DNA of 64,000 nt. Source: an uncultured Bartonella sp. (lineage in GTDB: Bacteria; Pseudomonadota; Alphaproteobacteria; Rhizobiales; Rhizobiaceae). The notes beneath the pieces are model-generated. The model was not told the origin of the DNA. It ran no database searches and saw only the letters and a program-made list of their open reading frames with translations. The stretch's first letter is position 1. Every line of letters begins with the position of its first letter. Positions 17,895-26,071 of the stretch are shown here, piece after piece. Position numbers and translations under genes: made by a program. The stretch is from assembly GCA_946478665.1 (NCBI GenBank), contig CAMLCZ010000002.1:186001-250000 (forward strand). The letters are read 5' to 3'.

Positions 17895-18999
17895 TGGTTG
17901 GTTCGAGGTTAAAGACAACCCGATCAGCAAGGTTGGCGTTTTCGACTATTCTGGCGCACAAATTGGCGCAGCAGACCCAAACCGAATCTATCGAGTATAC
18001 CGCCCGGCAGAAGAACTCGCAGACCCTGCAACAATAGAAAGTTTCAAACTTCTTCCAATCGTTGATGACCACACGATGTTAGGAAACCCTAATGAGGGGA
18101 TGACACCGGCAGAAGATAAGGGCGTTGCTGGCGTTATTGGCGAGGAAGTTTATTTCAAGCACCCTTATCTCCTAGCAAATATCAAGGTTTTTTCTGAAAC
18201 ATTGCGGCAAAAAATCGAAGCCGGAAAAATCGACCTATCCGGTGGCTATCGTTGTTTTTACGAATTTACCCCCGGCATATTTGAAGGCGAGCCCTATGAC
18301 GCCATTCAACGCCAACCGCGCGGCAACCATTTGGCTCTGGTTGATGAAGGACGCATGGGATCGGATGTTGTCGTGCTTGACCACCTGAAATTTACCGTTG
18401 ACAAAAAGGACACCATCACAATGGAAAATGAAAAACTGTTAAGCGCATTGCAAGCCGCACTTGACAAACTAAACAAGGGCAGCGCCCTCACACAAGAAGA
18501 CATTGAAAATCTTGCGTCAGTCGTCAACAGTCTTGCGCAACCAACGTCAAAAGAAAAAACCGATGACCCTGCCGCAACCGATAATAATGATGATGCTTTG
18601 GTTGAGGAAATAGCCCCCGATAATGTTAGCGACTTAGATGCTATTGATGATGAAACAGGGCAGACAACTGATCTTGAAAATGCTGCAAAACAATCCGCAA
18701 TGGACGCACGCACATTCATTGCAGAACTTGGTGCGCGTGACCGCTTAGCGGCAAGTCTTTCCAATGTTATTGGTACATTCGATCATTCATCAATGACAAC
18801 AGATGATGTGGCTTTATATGGCGCGCGCAAACTGGGGTTAAAATGCAAAAGACGCAATGCGCGTACAGCCGTTAGTGCCTATCTCTTAGGGTTGAAAAAA
18901 GGCGGATTGCATACGCTATCGCCTATGGTCTCGTTCGACCACTCCATCAGCACCTCAAAAAATGCTTCCTTCCTTACCCGTTATTTAAAGGGAAATTAA
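17869..18999 (+). CDS. DUF2213 protein: probable capsid protease/scaffold
   Basis: 376 aa from the ATG at 17869. The N-terminal half ('[30 protein letters not shown]', '[13 protein letters not shown]', '[13 protein letters not shown]') is the DUF2213 pattern; the second half is acidic and helical, as expected for a scaffold. Such proteins are thought to process and scaffold the head during assembly. The start at 17869 is preferred over 17785, which would overlap the portal by 110 bases. The order portal, DUF2213, cement, capsid is the standard one. Confidence 0.8.
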   Translation: MTKRQKDINGWFEVKDNPISKVGVFDYSGAQIGAADPNRIYRVYRPAEELADPATIESFKLLPIVDDHTMLGNPNEGMTPAEDKGVAGVIGEEVYFKHPYLLANIKVFSETLRQKIEAGKIDLSGGYRCFYEFTPGIFEGEPYDAIQRQPRGNHLALVDEGRMGSDVVVLDHLKFTVDKKDTITMENEKLLSALQAALDKLNKGSALTQEDIENLASVVNSLAQPTSKEKTDDPAATDNNDDALVEEIAPDNVSDLDAIDDETGQTTDLENAAKQSAMDARTFIAELGARDRLAASLSNVIGTFDHSSMTTDDVALYGARKLGLKCKRRNARTAVSAYLLGLKKGGLHTLSPMVSFDHSISTSKNASFLTRYLKGN

Positions 19000-19000
19000 T

Positions 19001-19486
19001 ATGTTTCAAAATCAAGTTGAAAAACTTTTCGCACTCGGCCTTGTTGGTGAACCAGCATTTGATGCGCCCATCATTGCACAAAGTGCCATTTTAAAATCGG
19101 CGGACGCAACCAATAATGTGGTTGGGCGCGCTTTCACAGTTGTGGAAGGTGCAACCGCGACCACGCCATTGACGGTAACAGCAGGTGGTAATGGCGCTTT
19201 TGCTGGCTTGTTGGGCATACCAAAATCCTACGCTGCCGCTGACCTAACCCCAACCTTGACATTGCCAAATGGCAAACCAGCCGAGCTTATTCTTTCAGGC
19301 GAAATTATTGTTGCAACCGATAACACTGCCAATGTTGGCGATATTGCGTTTTACGACATTGCAACGGGTATTTTAAGTTTTGCAGCAGCAGGAACGGCAA
19401 CACCAGAAGGCAAAATGCCTATTCCCAATGCCACATTGCATTTTTACCAAAGCGAACAAAATCGCGTTGGCGTTTTAAAATTCTAG
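19001..19486 (+). CDS. Head decoration (structural cement) protein
   Basis: 161 aa, Ala/Thr/Gly-rich, all-beta in appearance, resembling gp24-like structural cement proteins ('NVVGRAFTV', 'ELILSGEIIVATDNTANVGDIAFYD'). These trimerise on the capsid surface and stabilise it. An AAAGGGAA site lies just before the ATG. It directly precedes the capsid gene. Confidence 0.75.
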   Translation: MFQNQVEKLFALGLVGEPAFDAPIIAQSAILKSADATNNVVGRAFTVVEGATATTPLTVTAGGNGAFAGLLGIPKSYAAADLTPTLTLPNGKPAELILSGEIIVATDNTANVGDIAFYDIATGILSFAAAGTATPEGKMPIPNATLHFYQSEQNRVGVLKF

Positions 19487-19616
19487 TTCCTCTGGCGCAT
19501 AAACAGCGTTTACCCTTACAATCATTCCATTGCCTTTCCCAATTGTTCACCCACATTCTTGCGTTTTTTAAAACGCGGGCTTGAACATTTGTTGCCTTAT
19601 AAGGATTACCCATTCC

Positions 19617-20711
19617 ATGAAAGAATCCCAGACTTTTTCCCATGTGTCAGGCCGCGCGATAAAGCCACTTGCCATGACACAGCACGATTGCCGCGACTAT
19701 GGTGCATTGTCGTGCATCGGTATCAATATTTCCGATCATCATATACGCGCCATGATGAATGCCACAGATAGCGCAGATTTTGTGACACGCCCATCCATTG
19801 CAACGCCGACACAGTTTTTACAAAGCTGGTTGCCTGGCTTTGTTGAAATTATTACCAGCGCACGAAAAATAGACGAACTGGTTGGCATAGACACCGTTGG
19901 CGCATGGGAAGATGAAGAAATTGTACAAGGTGTTAAAGAACCAACCGGCCAAGCCCCTTTATATGGTGATACAACCAATATTCCCTTGAATAGCTGGAAT
20001 GCCAATTTTGAAGCACGTACCGTTGTACGTTTTGAAAGCGGTTTTCACCTCGGCCGCTTAGAAGAATTACGCTCCGCCCGCATGAAGCTGAATTCGGCTG
20101 AAGAAAAACGCAATAGTGCCAGCCTTAATCTGGAAATACAACGTAACCGCGTTGGTTTTTATGGCTTTAATAATGGTGAAGGTCGCACCTTTGGTCTGCT
20201 GAACGATCCTGCTCTTCTGCCCTATCAGACATTGCCAAAGGGTGCTTCAGCCAATACAACTTGGGAAACAAAAACATTTCTCGAAATCACAGCCGATATC
20301 CGCGTGATGATGGCGCGTTTACGCAAACAATCTGGCGACACAATCAGTCCAGAAAATTCGGCTATTACATTGGCATTGCCGACATCAATTGTCGATTATC
20401 TATCGGTGACATCTGACTTCGGTGTTTCTGTACGTGATTGGATCGCAAAAGCCTATCCTACACTGCGCATTGTTTCTGCACCAGAATTTGAAGGTGCCAA
20501 TGGTGGTGCAAATGTTGCCTATCTTTATGCTGAAAGTGTTGCTGATGGTGCTTCAGATGGTGGGCGCACATTTGCACAATGCGTGCCAGCAAAATTCCAG
20601 ATGCTCGGTGTCGATCAGGGGTCAAAAGGCTACACGGAAGACTTTTCCAACGCGACCGCCGGTATCATTGTCAAACGACCTTTCGCAGTGGTGCGCGTCA
20701 CTGGTATCTAA
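19617..20711 (+). CDS. Major capsid protein (DUF2184/HK97-like)
   Basis: 364 aa from the ATG at 19617, which has an AAGGATT ribosome site; the longer frame from 19581 is rejected. The layout is that of DUF2184-type major capsid proteins: 'FLQSWLPGFVEIITSARKIDELVG' near the N-terminus, then E-loop and long-helix segments ('LGRLEELRSARMKLNSAEEKRNSASLNLEIQRN'), and a C-terminal beta domain ending 'RPFAVVRVTGI'. It builds the icosahedral head. The final 15 bases, including the stop codon, are repeated twice more downstream. Confidence 0.85.
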   Translation: MKESQTFSHVSGRAIKPLAMTQHDCRDYGALSCIGINISDHHIRAMMNATDSADFVTRPSIATPTQFLQSWLPGFVEIITSARKIDELVGIDTVGAWEDEEIVQGVKEPTGQAPLYGDTTNIPLNSWNANFEARTVVRFESGFHLGRLEELRSARMKLNSAEEKRNSASLNLEIQRNRVGFYGFNNGEGRTFGLLNDPALLPYQTLPKGASANTTWETKTFLEITADIRVMMARLRKQSGDTISPENSAITLALPTSIVDYLSVTSDFGVSVRDWIAKAYPTLRIVSAPEFEGANGGANVAYLYAESVADGASDGGRTFAQCVPAKFQMLGVDQGSKGYTEDFSNATAGIIVKRPFAVVRVTGI

Positions 20712-20741
20712 GTCACTGGGGTCTAAGTCACTGGTGTCTAA
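20697..20741. repeat. 15-bp triplication at the capsid stop codon
   Basis: GTCACTGGTATCTAA (20697-20711, coding VTGI-stop) is followed by GTCACTGGGGTCTAA and GTCACTGGTGTCTAA. The repeats keep the stop triplet. Confidence 0.9.
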
Positions 20742-21084
20742 AAAGAGCCATAGTGGTATTACCCGCCCGATCATTGCTTGTTGAAGGGTATAGTTTCATA
20801 AACAACTTAAAAACTGCACATGAGCAGCAATTTATGCCCTATATGTGCCTTTCCCCTATGAGCTTCCGCTATGCGACACGCATCTGTGCTGCCATATTGC
20901 GATGCTGCTATGTGGCCATCACATATGATGCTGCTATGTGCTCAACACATATGATGTCCCTATGTGCCAAGGATAAAACCAGCACATACAAGGCGCCGCT
21001 ATCGACCTCTTTTATATATGTGCCAGCAATACCCCCTCAAGATAACGACAAGCTACTTAATTACGGAACGAATGGATCTGTGCA
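20742..21084. other. Gap with degenerate repeats inside the head operon
   Basis: No gene is supported. 20850-20985 contains decayed copies of 'ctatgtg...cacatatgatg' units. An overlapping 169-codon frame reads through the capsid 3' end in another frame and is rejected. Confidence 0.45.
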
Positions 21085-21453
21085 ATGAGTTATTATGTAT
21101 TTTCTACACTTGCAGCCGATGTCTCTTATGACACTTATAAAAAGGGTGCGGGTGACCTACCAATCAAGTCTTCATCAGTGACAATAAAAGGCGGTACTGG
21201 CATTGCCGATAAGCGGCTTATGACACCCCATGGCGCGATAGCCACAAAAGTCAGCGATGAGCAACTGGAATTATTAACGCATAACCCCGTCTTCAACGCC
21301 CATGTTGAAAACGGTTTTGTTACGGTTTTGAAATCTGAGACAGATGGTGAAGTGGTGGCAAGCGATATGGTTAGCCGCGATGTGAGCGCGCCTCTGGTTG
21401 AACAGGATTTTTCAGCAGAAGATGTGCCCACCACACGTCGCAAAAGAAAGTAG
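21085..21453 (+). CDS. Hypothetical phage head/neck protein
   Basis: 122 aa, with a Lys/Arg tail (TTRRKRK). Position between capsid and the DUF4054-like neck gene suggests a head-completion or accessory head protein. It contains an internal 'VTIKGGTGIADKRLMTPHG' beta-like stretch. I recognise no family with confidence. Confidence 0.6.
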   Translation: MSYYVFSTLAADVSYDTYKKGAGDLPIKSSSVTIKGGTGIADKRLMTPHGAIATKVSDEQLELLTHNPVFNAHVENGFVTVLKSETDGEVVASDMVSRDVSAPLVEQDFSAEDVPTTRRKRK

Positions 21454-21460
21454 GTGGCTT

Positions 21461-21904
21461 ATGTCCACTGACGTTTTTTTATCGGCTTTCCGCAATCGTT
21501 TTCCTGAATTTGCTGAAACAAGTGATGCGCTCATCAATCGTTATGCTGAAATTGCCACGATATTTTTGGGGGCTGAAGAAAGCCCCTTATTAAACGCTGC
21601 ATCGTTCAACCTTGCCACACAATTACTCACGGCTCATTGTCTAACACTATTTAACCAATCAAATTCAAATAATGACAATGCTTCAATGCCATTGCAAAAT
21701 GGGGTTCTAACCCGTGCAGCCATTGATAAAGTGTCTGTTGAATATACACCACCAACATTCAACAATGGTTTTGATTATTGGGCGAATACCACAATTTACG
21801 GGCAAGAACTCATAAGCCTGATAAAAATAAAAGCCGCCGGTGGTTTTTATTTTGGCGGTGCTCATGAACGATGTGCCTTCCGCAAAGCTGGAGGAAAATT
21901 CTGA
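21461..21904 (+). CDS. Head-tail connector (DUF4054 type)
   Basis: 147 aa from the ATG at 21461, preceded by GTAGGTGG. The N-terminus 'FLSAFRNRFPEFAETSDALINRYAEIATIFLG' matches the four-helix DUF4054/gp6-like adaptor pattern of connector proteins that stack under the portal. It lies 7 bases after the upstream gene and directly abuts the next. Confidence 0.75.
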   Translation: MSTDVFLSAFRNRFPEFAETSDALINRYAEIATIFLGAEESPLLNAASFNLATQLLTAHCLTLFNQSNSNNDNASMPLQNGVLTRAAIDKVSVEYTPPTFNNGFDYWANTTIYGQELISLIKIKAAGGFYFGGAHERCAFRKAGGKF

Positions 21905-21905
21905 T

Positions 21906-22307
21906 ATGGCAGCCACAACAGCACTTGCAGCCTTCATACAAAAAATGCAGCAATTGAAGACCTTATCTTTTCAAGTCGGCGTACAACACACCTTCAAAAC
22001 CATATCAGAAAAAGCAAAGCAGGTGGAATTTGGTACCCCCACCACGCCACCAAACGCGGTGTTTCGCTTGAGTTTTGTTAATCACCAGCGCAAATGGTCA
22101 AAAGCCTTGAGGAATGCAGCCAAACAATGCATGGGCAATGACAAAGTTCGTCAAAATAGCATGGAAGACGTGGCACATCTTGTTGTTCATGATCTTAAAC
22201 AGGATTGTCTGGATTTGGCCATGAAACAACAAACCTCCAATCCTTCCCTAGCGCATGATCTCACATTGATAGCGCAAGCAATAAAATCGGACACAGAAGA
22301 ACAATAA
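21906..22307 (+). CDS. Neck / head-tail joining protein
   Basis: 133 aa from the ATG at 21906, supported by GGAGG at 21890-21894; an in-frame ATG at 21864 without a good ribosome site is the alternative. The sequence ('FQVGVQHTFKTISEKAKQVEFGTPTTPPNAVFRLSFVNHQRKW') has the size and place of phage neck proteins between connector and tail terminator. The family is not certain. Confidence 0.6.
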   Translation: MAATTALAAFIQKMQQLKTLSFQVGVQHTFKTISEKAKQVEFGTPTTPPNAVFRLSFVNHQRKWSKALRNAAKQCMGNDKVRQNSMEDVAHLVVHDLKQDCLDLAMKQQTSNPSLAHDLTLIAQAIKSDTEEQ

Positions 22308-22669
22308 TGAGCGTTAATGTATTAAATCAGGCTTTGCGTCTCATTGGCGGTCACACGGTTGATTATCAAGCTTTTCTTGCCAATCAGCGCATGGCAGATG
22401 GTTCGCTATGTCCACAATATGCTGCATCCATCAAACTTGTAGGTTATTTTGAACCCCTCGCCTCTACCCAGAAACTGGCACTGGGGCTTGACCTTAAAAC
22501 CAATTATGCCCGATTTTTTGTTTCCCACCAAGTATTGCCAATAAGCGCTGACCGTTCCAATGACCGGCTTTGTTTTGGTGGTTATCTTTATAATGTCAGT
22601 GGCGAAACCAACTGGTTAAAGCAAAACGGTTGGAAAGAGCTCTTCCTCACCGAAATCGGCAAGGCATAA
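22307..22669 (+). CDS. Head-tail joining (stopper-like) protein
   Basis: 120 aa, beginning in the stop codon of the upstream gene (TAATGA context). Mixed alpha/beta, no motif. Its place between two neck genes suggests a stopper that seals the DNA in the head. Family not recognised. Confidence 0.55.
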   Translation: MSVNVLNQALRLIGGHTVDYQAFLANQRMADGSLCPQYAASIKLVGYFEPLASTQKLALGLDLKTNYARFFVSHQVLPISADRSNDRLCFGGYLYNVSGETNWLKQNGWKELFLTEIGKA

Positions 22670-22674
22670 CCGCC

Positions 22675-23208
22675 ATGAATGATAAACAAATTTATGCTGG
22701 CCTTATCACTGTTATTGATGAGGGGCTCAAAGCAAATGCTATCAATAATGTATGCCTATTGCGCGGCTATCAACCCTTGCCACAAGGTCGGTTGAGTAAG
22801 CCGAGCATCACACTTGTCAAACTATTCGATCGACGCATTGGACACCCTCATAAATCAAACATTTATGACAAGGACAATGATGTTTTTGAACATCAGGAAA
22901 TCACTTTGCTGGAAAGCACCTTCCAGATATCGGCATTTCTCACCGAAAATCCGGCAGATGAAGCGGGTCTTACAGCGTCTGATTTGTGCAACACAGTTGC
23001 TCGCATACTCGCTCATGACGATGCACTTGTTGCCCTTGCCAAAATAGGTTTGAGACCAGTCAACTTTAGCCCAATACGCCAAAATCAATTTGAAAATGAA
23101 AAAGGAGTTTATGAACTGAACCCCTCTTTCGACCTTGTTTTAACGCACCAGTTTGTCACAAAAACCGTCATTCCTGCTGCTCAAACTCTTGAAGGAAAAT
23201 TTGCATGA
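22675..23208 (+). CDS. Phage neck terminator protein, gp12-like
   Basis: 177 aa from the ATG at 22675. 'GYQPLPQGRLSKPSITLVKLFDRRIGHP' and 'ENPADEAGLTASDLCNTVARIL' match the LIC_12616-type neck terminator found before DUF3383 sheath genes. It caps the contractile tail at the neck. Its stop overlaps the sheath start (ATGA). Confidence 0.7.
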   Translation: MNDKQIYAGLITVIDEGLKANAINNVCLLRGYQPLPQGRLSKPSITLVKLFDRRIGHPHKSNIYDKDNDVFEHQEITLLESTFQISAFLTENPADEAGLTASDLCNTVARILAHDDALVALAKIGLRPVNFSPIRQNQFENEKGVYELNPSFDLVLTHQFVTKTVIPAAQTLEGKFA

Positions 23209-24701
23209 CCATTAATATTAAGCGATATATCGATATCACATCAGGCGTCGGAGGCAGTGCCAACGCGCGTCAACGTGAGCTCATAGGTCTTTTGTTTACC
23301 TCAAATCCGCGTGTTCCTGTCAACGCGACGCTGGAAATGGAAAGTGCTGCCGATGTAGCCGCCTATTTTGGTGCGCATACTAGGGAAGCCCAGCGCGCCA
23401 ATTTCTATTTTGATTTTATTTCCAAAACCATTACTCGTCCGCGCAAAATCGCTTTTGCCCGCTATGTCAAGGACGCAACGCCAGCAACTATCTACGGCGG
23501 TCATGCCGATACGCTGTTGGATAATTGGAAAGCAGTCAATAATGGCAGTTTGACAATTATCGTCGGTTCAACCAAAGCCGAAATCACAGCTCTTGATTGT
23601 TCGCAATGTGCTTCGCTCGCTGATGTCGCTTCCCTTATTGAAGCTGCAATCAAGAATGTTGGTGGTATTTTTGCCCATTCCAGCGTCAGCTTTGATGCAC
23701 TCAAGTCCTGTTTCAATTTCCAGTCTGGTTCCGTTGGTAAAGCCGAAATCTCATTGGTTGATACCGGTGCAAACGATATGGCAACACGCTTGGGTTGGGT
23801 TGGCTCTAAAGTTATCCTCTCGCCTGGTGCCGATCAAGAAACACCCGTAGAGGCATTTTTAAGAACTGCCGAACATAATAACAATTTTGGCTCTTTTGCC
23901 TTTATTGATGCTTTATCTGCAGCCGAAATTGTGTCTGTTGCCGAAGTCAATAGCGGCCGCAATGTGGAATTTATGTATTGCGTACCGACAACAGAAGCTA
24001 ATGCACAAGTCTTGAATGCAGCACTCGTCGATTTATCTGGTGTTTGCCTAACCTTGGCAACAGATGAAAATGAATTTGACGAGATGGCGCCGCAAATTGT
24101 TTTGGCATCTACCGATTATGACCGCCGCAACGGTACACAAAACTATATGTTCCAGCAGTTTAACCTCAAGGCCAAGGTCGATACTGCAAAAGATGCCGAT
24201 TATTATGACAATTTACGCATCAATTATATGGGTGTCACGCAAACTGGCGGACAGCTTATCAAATTCTACCAACGCGGTGTTATGACGGGGCTTGCAACAG
24301 CACCGGTCGATATGAACACCTATGCCAATGAAATGTGGTTCAAGGACGCAGCCGCTTCCGCGTTGATGAGCCTACTTTTGGCAATGCCAAAAGTTTCAGC
24401 CAATGCCGATGGTCGCGGTCAGGTTATTGCAATCCTACAGGACGCGATTGATCGTGCGCTTTACAACGGCACAATCAGCGTTGAAAAACCAGTTAGCGTT
24501 GCGCAAAAGTTGTATATTAGCCAAATGACTGGTGATGTTGAAGCATGGCGTCAGGTGCAATCCGTTGGTTACTGGCTGGATTGTGACATGAAATCCATTA
24601 CAACGGCTGATGGACGCAATGAATGGAAAGCCACCTATATTCTGATTTATGCTAAAGATGATGTTGTTAGAAAAATCGAAGGTACACATACGCTGATCTA
24701 G
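23205..24701 (+). CDS. Tail sheath protein (DUF3383)
   Basis: 498 aa. The N-terminal 'RYIDITSGVGGSANARQRELIGLLFTSNPRVP', central 'DIAAY FG'-like and C-terminal 'GYWLDCDMKSIT..NEWKATYILIYAKDD' segments follow the DUF3383 sheath pattern. This identifies the phage as a contractile-tailed type: the sheath polymerises around the tube and contracts on infection. It is coupled to the neck terminator gene. Confidence 0.85.
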   Translation: MTINIKRYIDITSGVGGSANARQRELIGLLFTSNPRVPVNATLEMESAADVAAYFGAHTREAQRANFYFDFISKTITRPRKIAFARYVKDATPATIYGGHADTLLDNWKAVNNGSLTIIVGSTKAEITALDCSQCASLADVASLIEAAIKNVGGIFAHSSVSFDALKSCFNFQSGSVGKAEISLVDTGANDMATRLGWVGSKVILSPGADQETPVEAFLRTAEHNNNFGSFAFIDALSAAEIVSVAEVNSGRNVEFMYCVPTTEANAQVLNAALVDLSGVCLTLATDENEFDEMAPQIVLASTDYDRRNGTQNYMFQQFNLKAKVDTAKDADYYDNLRINYMGVTQTGGQLIKFYQRGVMTGLATAPVDMNTYANEMWFKDAAASALMSLLLAMPKVSANADGRGQVIAILQDAIDRALYNGTISVEKPVSVAQKLYISQMTGDVEAWRQVQSVGYWLDCDMKSITTADGRNEWKATYILIYAKDDVVRKIEGTHTLI

Positions 24702-25071
24702 CAAATGCCGCGCATTGTTCCGTCATTTTACCCGCGTTATGCACCCTTGTACCCTCGTTGTGCACGCATTATAAATGACGAAATAAACAACAAATGACAA
24801 ATAACAAATGATAATGCAAATACGTGTTGAACAAGTGTGCCATCGCTGTTCCATAAAGTTTAAACACGTCATTCTATCAATAAAAATCAGAAAACCGCAA
24901 TCGGTCGATTTTTCCCATTGCCTTAGCAATTGCCCCTTTCCGCCCATAAAATCGGTTGATCGTGTCATTTCTCCAATCGGTTGATCGTGTCGATTGCCCC
25001 AACCACTTGATCCATTCGGCTCCCCGAATGCTGTTTGTTTTCCCTTTCCCCAATTATAGGACTCATAAACT
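24702..25071. other. Gap with degenerate repeats between sheath and tube genes
   Basis: No gene is seen. Repeated blocks include 'aaatgacaaataacaaatgata' near 24790 and 'tcggttgatcgtgtc' near 24952 and 24978. A gap here is unusual because sheath and tube genes normally adjoin. Confidence 0.5.
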
Positions 25072-25521
25072 ATGGAAGATATTTCCGGTTTTGGCCTCAA
25101 GGTGCGCCTTGTGGCTTCTGATACTTTCCCCGCTGGTATCACACTTACCCAGTTTGCTGATGATGCAGACCCTTTCGATATTCCCTCATTACAAGTCCGC
25201 GATAAGGCCATGGGGCTTAATGGCGATCTTGTTTATTGGTCAAAAGCCAATCCACTTATGGTTACGCTTAATATGATACCGGCTGGCAGCGATGACCGTA
25301 ATATGGAAATTTTGGTTGAAGCCAATCGCGTAGGTCGCAATAAATATTCCGCTAAAGATGTTATCACACTAACCGGCATTTACCCCGATGGTCGTACCAT
25401 CACGCTGTCGAATGGTGTGATAACAGAAGGTACGATTGCCAAATCTATCACCTCTTCAGCCCGCATGAAATCAACGGCTTATGTCTTTGCTTTTGAAGCA
25501 ATGGCACGCACAGGAGCATAA
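25072..25521 (+). CDS. Tail tube protein
   Basis: 149 aa, all-beta, with an alternating hydrophobic pattern ('[29 protein letters not shown]', '[26 protein letters not shown]') typical of DUF3277-like tube proteins in DUF3383 phages. It forms the inner tube inside the sheath. An AGGA site precedes the ATG, and the stop overlaps the next start. Confidence 0.75.
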   Translation: MEDISGFGLKVRLVASDTFPAGITLTQFADDADPFDIPSLQVRDKAMGLNGDLVYWSKANPLMVTLNMIPAGSDDRNMEILVEANRVGRNKYSAKDVITLTGIYPDGRTITLSNGVITEGTIAKSITSSARMKSTAYVFAFEAMARTGA

Positions 25522-26000
25522 TGATAATGTTGCTTGAACCAAAGGAAATTGCCATAAAAACGCAGGGTGATAATGGAAAAATCTTCGTTATCTCGAAATT
25601 TCCTGCTGTTCAGGGGCGTGAAATTATCACCAAATACCCAACAAGTAATATTCCCAAAATTGGCGATTACGCAACATCTGAAGAAACAATGCTGAAATTG
25701 ATGGCATTTGTTGGCGTTAAAGATGACAATGGCAATATATTGCCGCTTACGACCAAAGAACTGGTTAACAACCATGTCCCCGACTGGGAAGCCTTGGCCC
25801 GTATAGAATGGGCAATGATGGAATATAATTGCTCTTTTTTCGGCAAAGGGCTGAGCTCCGGTTTCTTAGAGAGTATCAGCCAGAAGGCCGTTCCGTGGGT
25901 TTCCCGAATATTGACCCTTTTATCGGAACAATTATCGAAGCAGGCAAAGCAAGCCTCCACGAACTCAAAAGCATCTACACACTCGAAGACGCCTTCATGA
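25521..26000 (+). CDS. Tail assembly chaperone, unshifted form
   Basis: 159 aa (or 157 from the ATG at 25527, whose spacing to GGAG at 25513 is better). It lies directly before the tape measure gene, where tail assembly chaperones are encoded as a short and a frameshifted long form. Residues 1-107 are a compact domain; after the slippery site the unshifted reading ends in a Ser/Lys/Thr-rich tail. It would coat the tape measure during tail assembly. Confidence 0.7.
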   Translation: MIMLLEPKEIAIKTQGDNGKIFVISKFPAVQGREIITKYPTSNIPKIGDYATSEETMLKLMAFVGVKDDNGNILPLTTKELVNNHVPDWEALARIEWAMMEYNCSFFGKGLSSGFLESISQKAVPWVSRILTLLSEQLSKQAKQASTNSKASTHSKTPS

Positions 26001-26062
26001 TGTGGGAGGTCATACAGACCTCCCGTTTTAATGAATGGCTTGCAGTAAAAAAACAAAAGTGA
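25521..26062 (+). CDS. Tail assembly chaperone, predicted -1 frameshift form
   Basis: Ribosomes slipping by -1 at T TTT TTC (25835-25841) would join residues 1-107 to 73 residues of the overlapping frame, giving about 180 aa ending 'FNEWLAVKKQK'. The second frame has clear coding character ('HELKSIYTLEDAFMMWEVIQTSRF') and no ribosome site of its own, and stops 9 bases before the tape measure gene. This mirrors the G/GT arrangement of lambda-like tails. A simple indel in a once-continuous gene is the alternative. Confidence 0.65.
25835..25881 (+). promoter_or_regulatory. Slippery heptamer and downstream stem-loop
   Basis: TTTTTTC is in the right phase (T TTT TTC) for -1 slippage. Ten bases or so downstream GGCTGA (25849-25854) pairs with TCAGCC (25876-25881), with a possible inner CTC/GAG pair, giving a stimulatory stem-loop. 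Confidence 0.65.
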
Positions 26063-26071
26063 ATTAAATTT

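Noticed and set aside
20579-21088. 169-codon frame overlapping the capsid 3' end
   Set aside because: It lies in another frame of the capsid gene and then in degenerate repeats; Cys/Met/Tyr-rich translation reflects the repeats.
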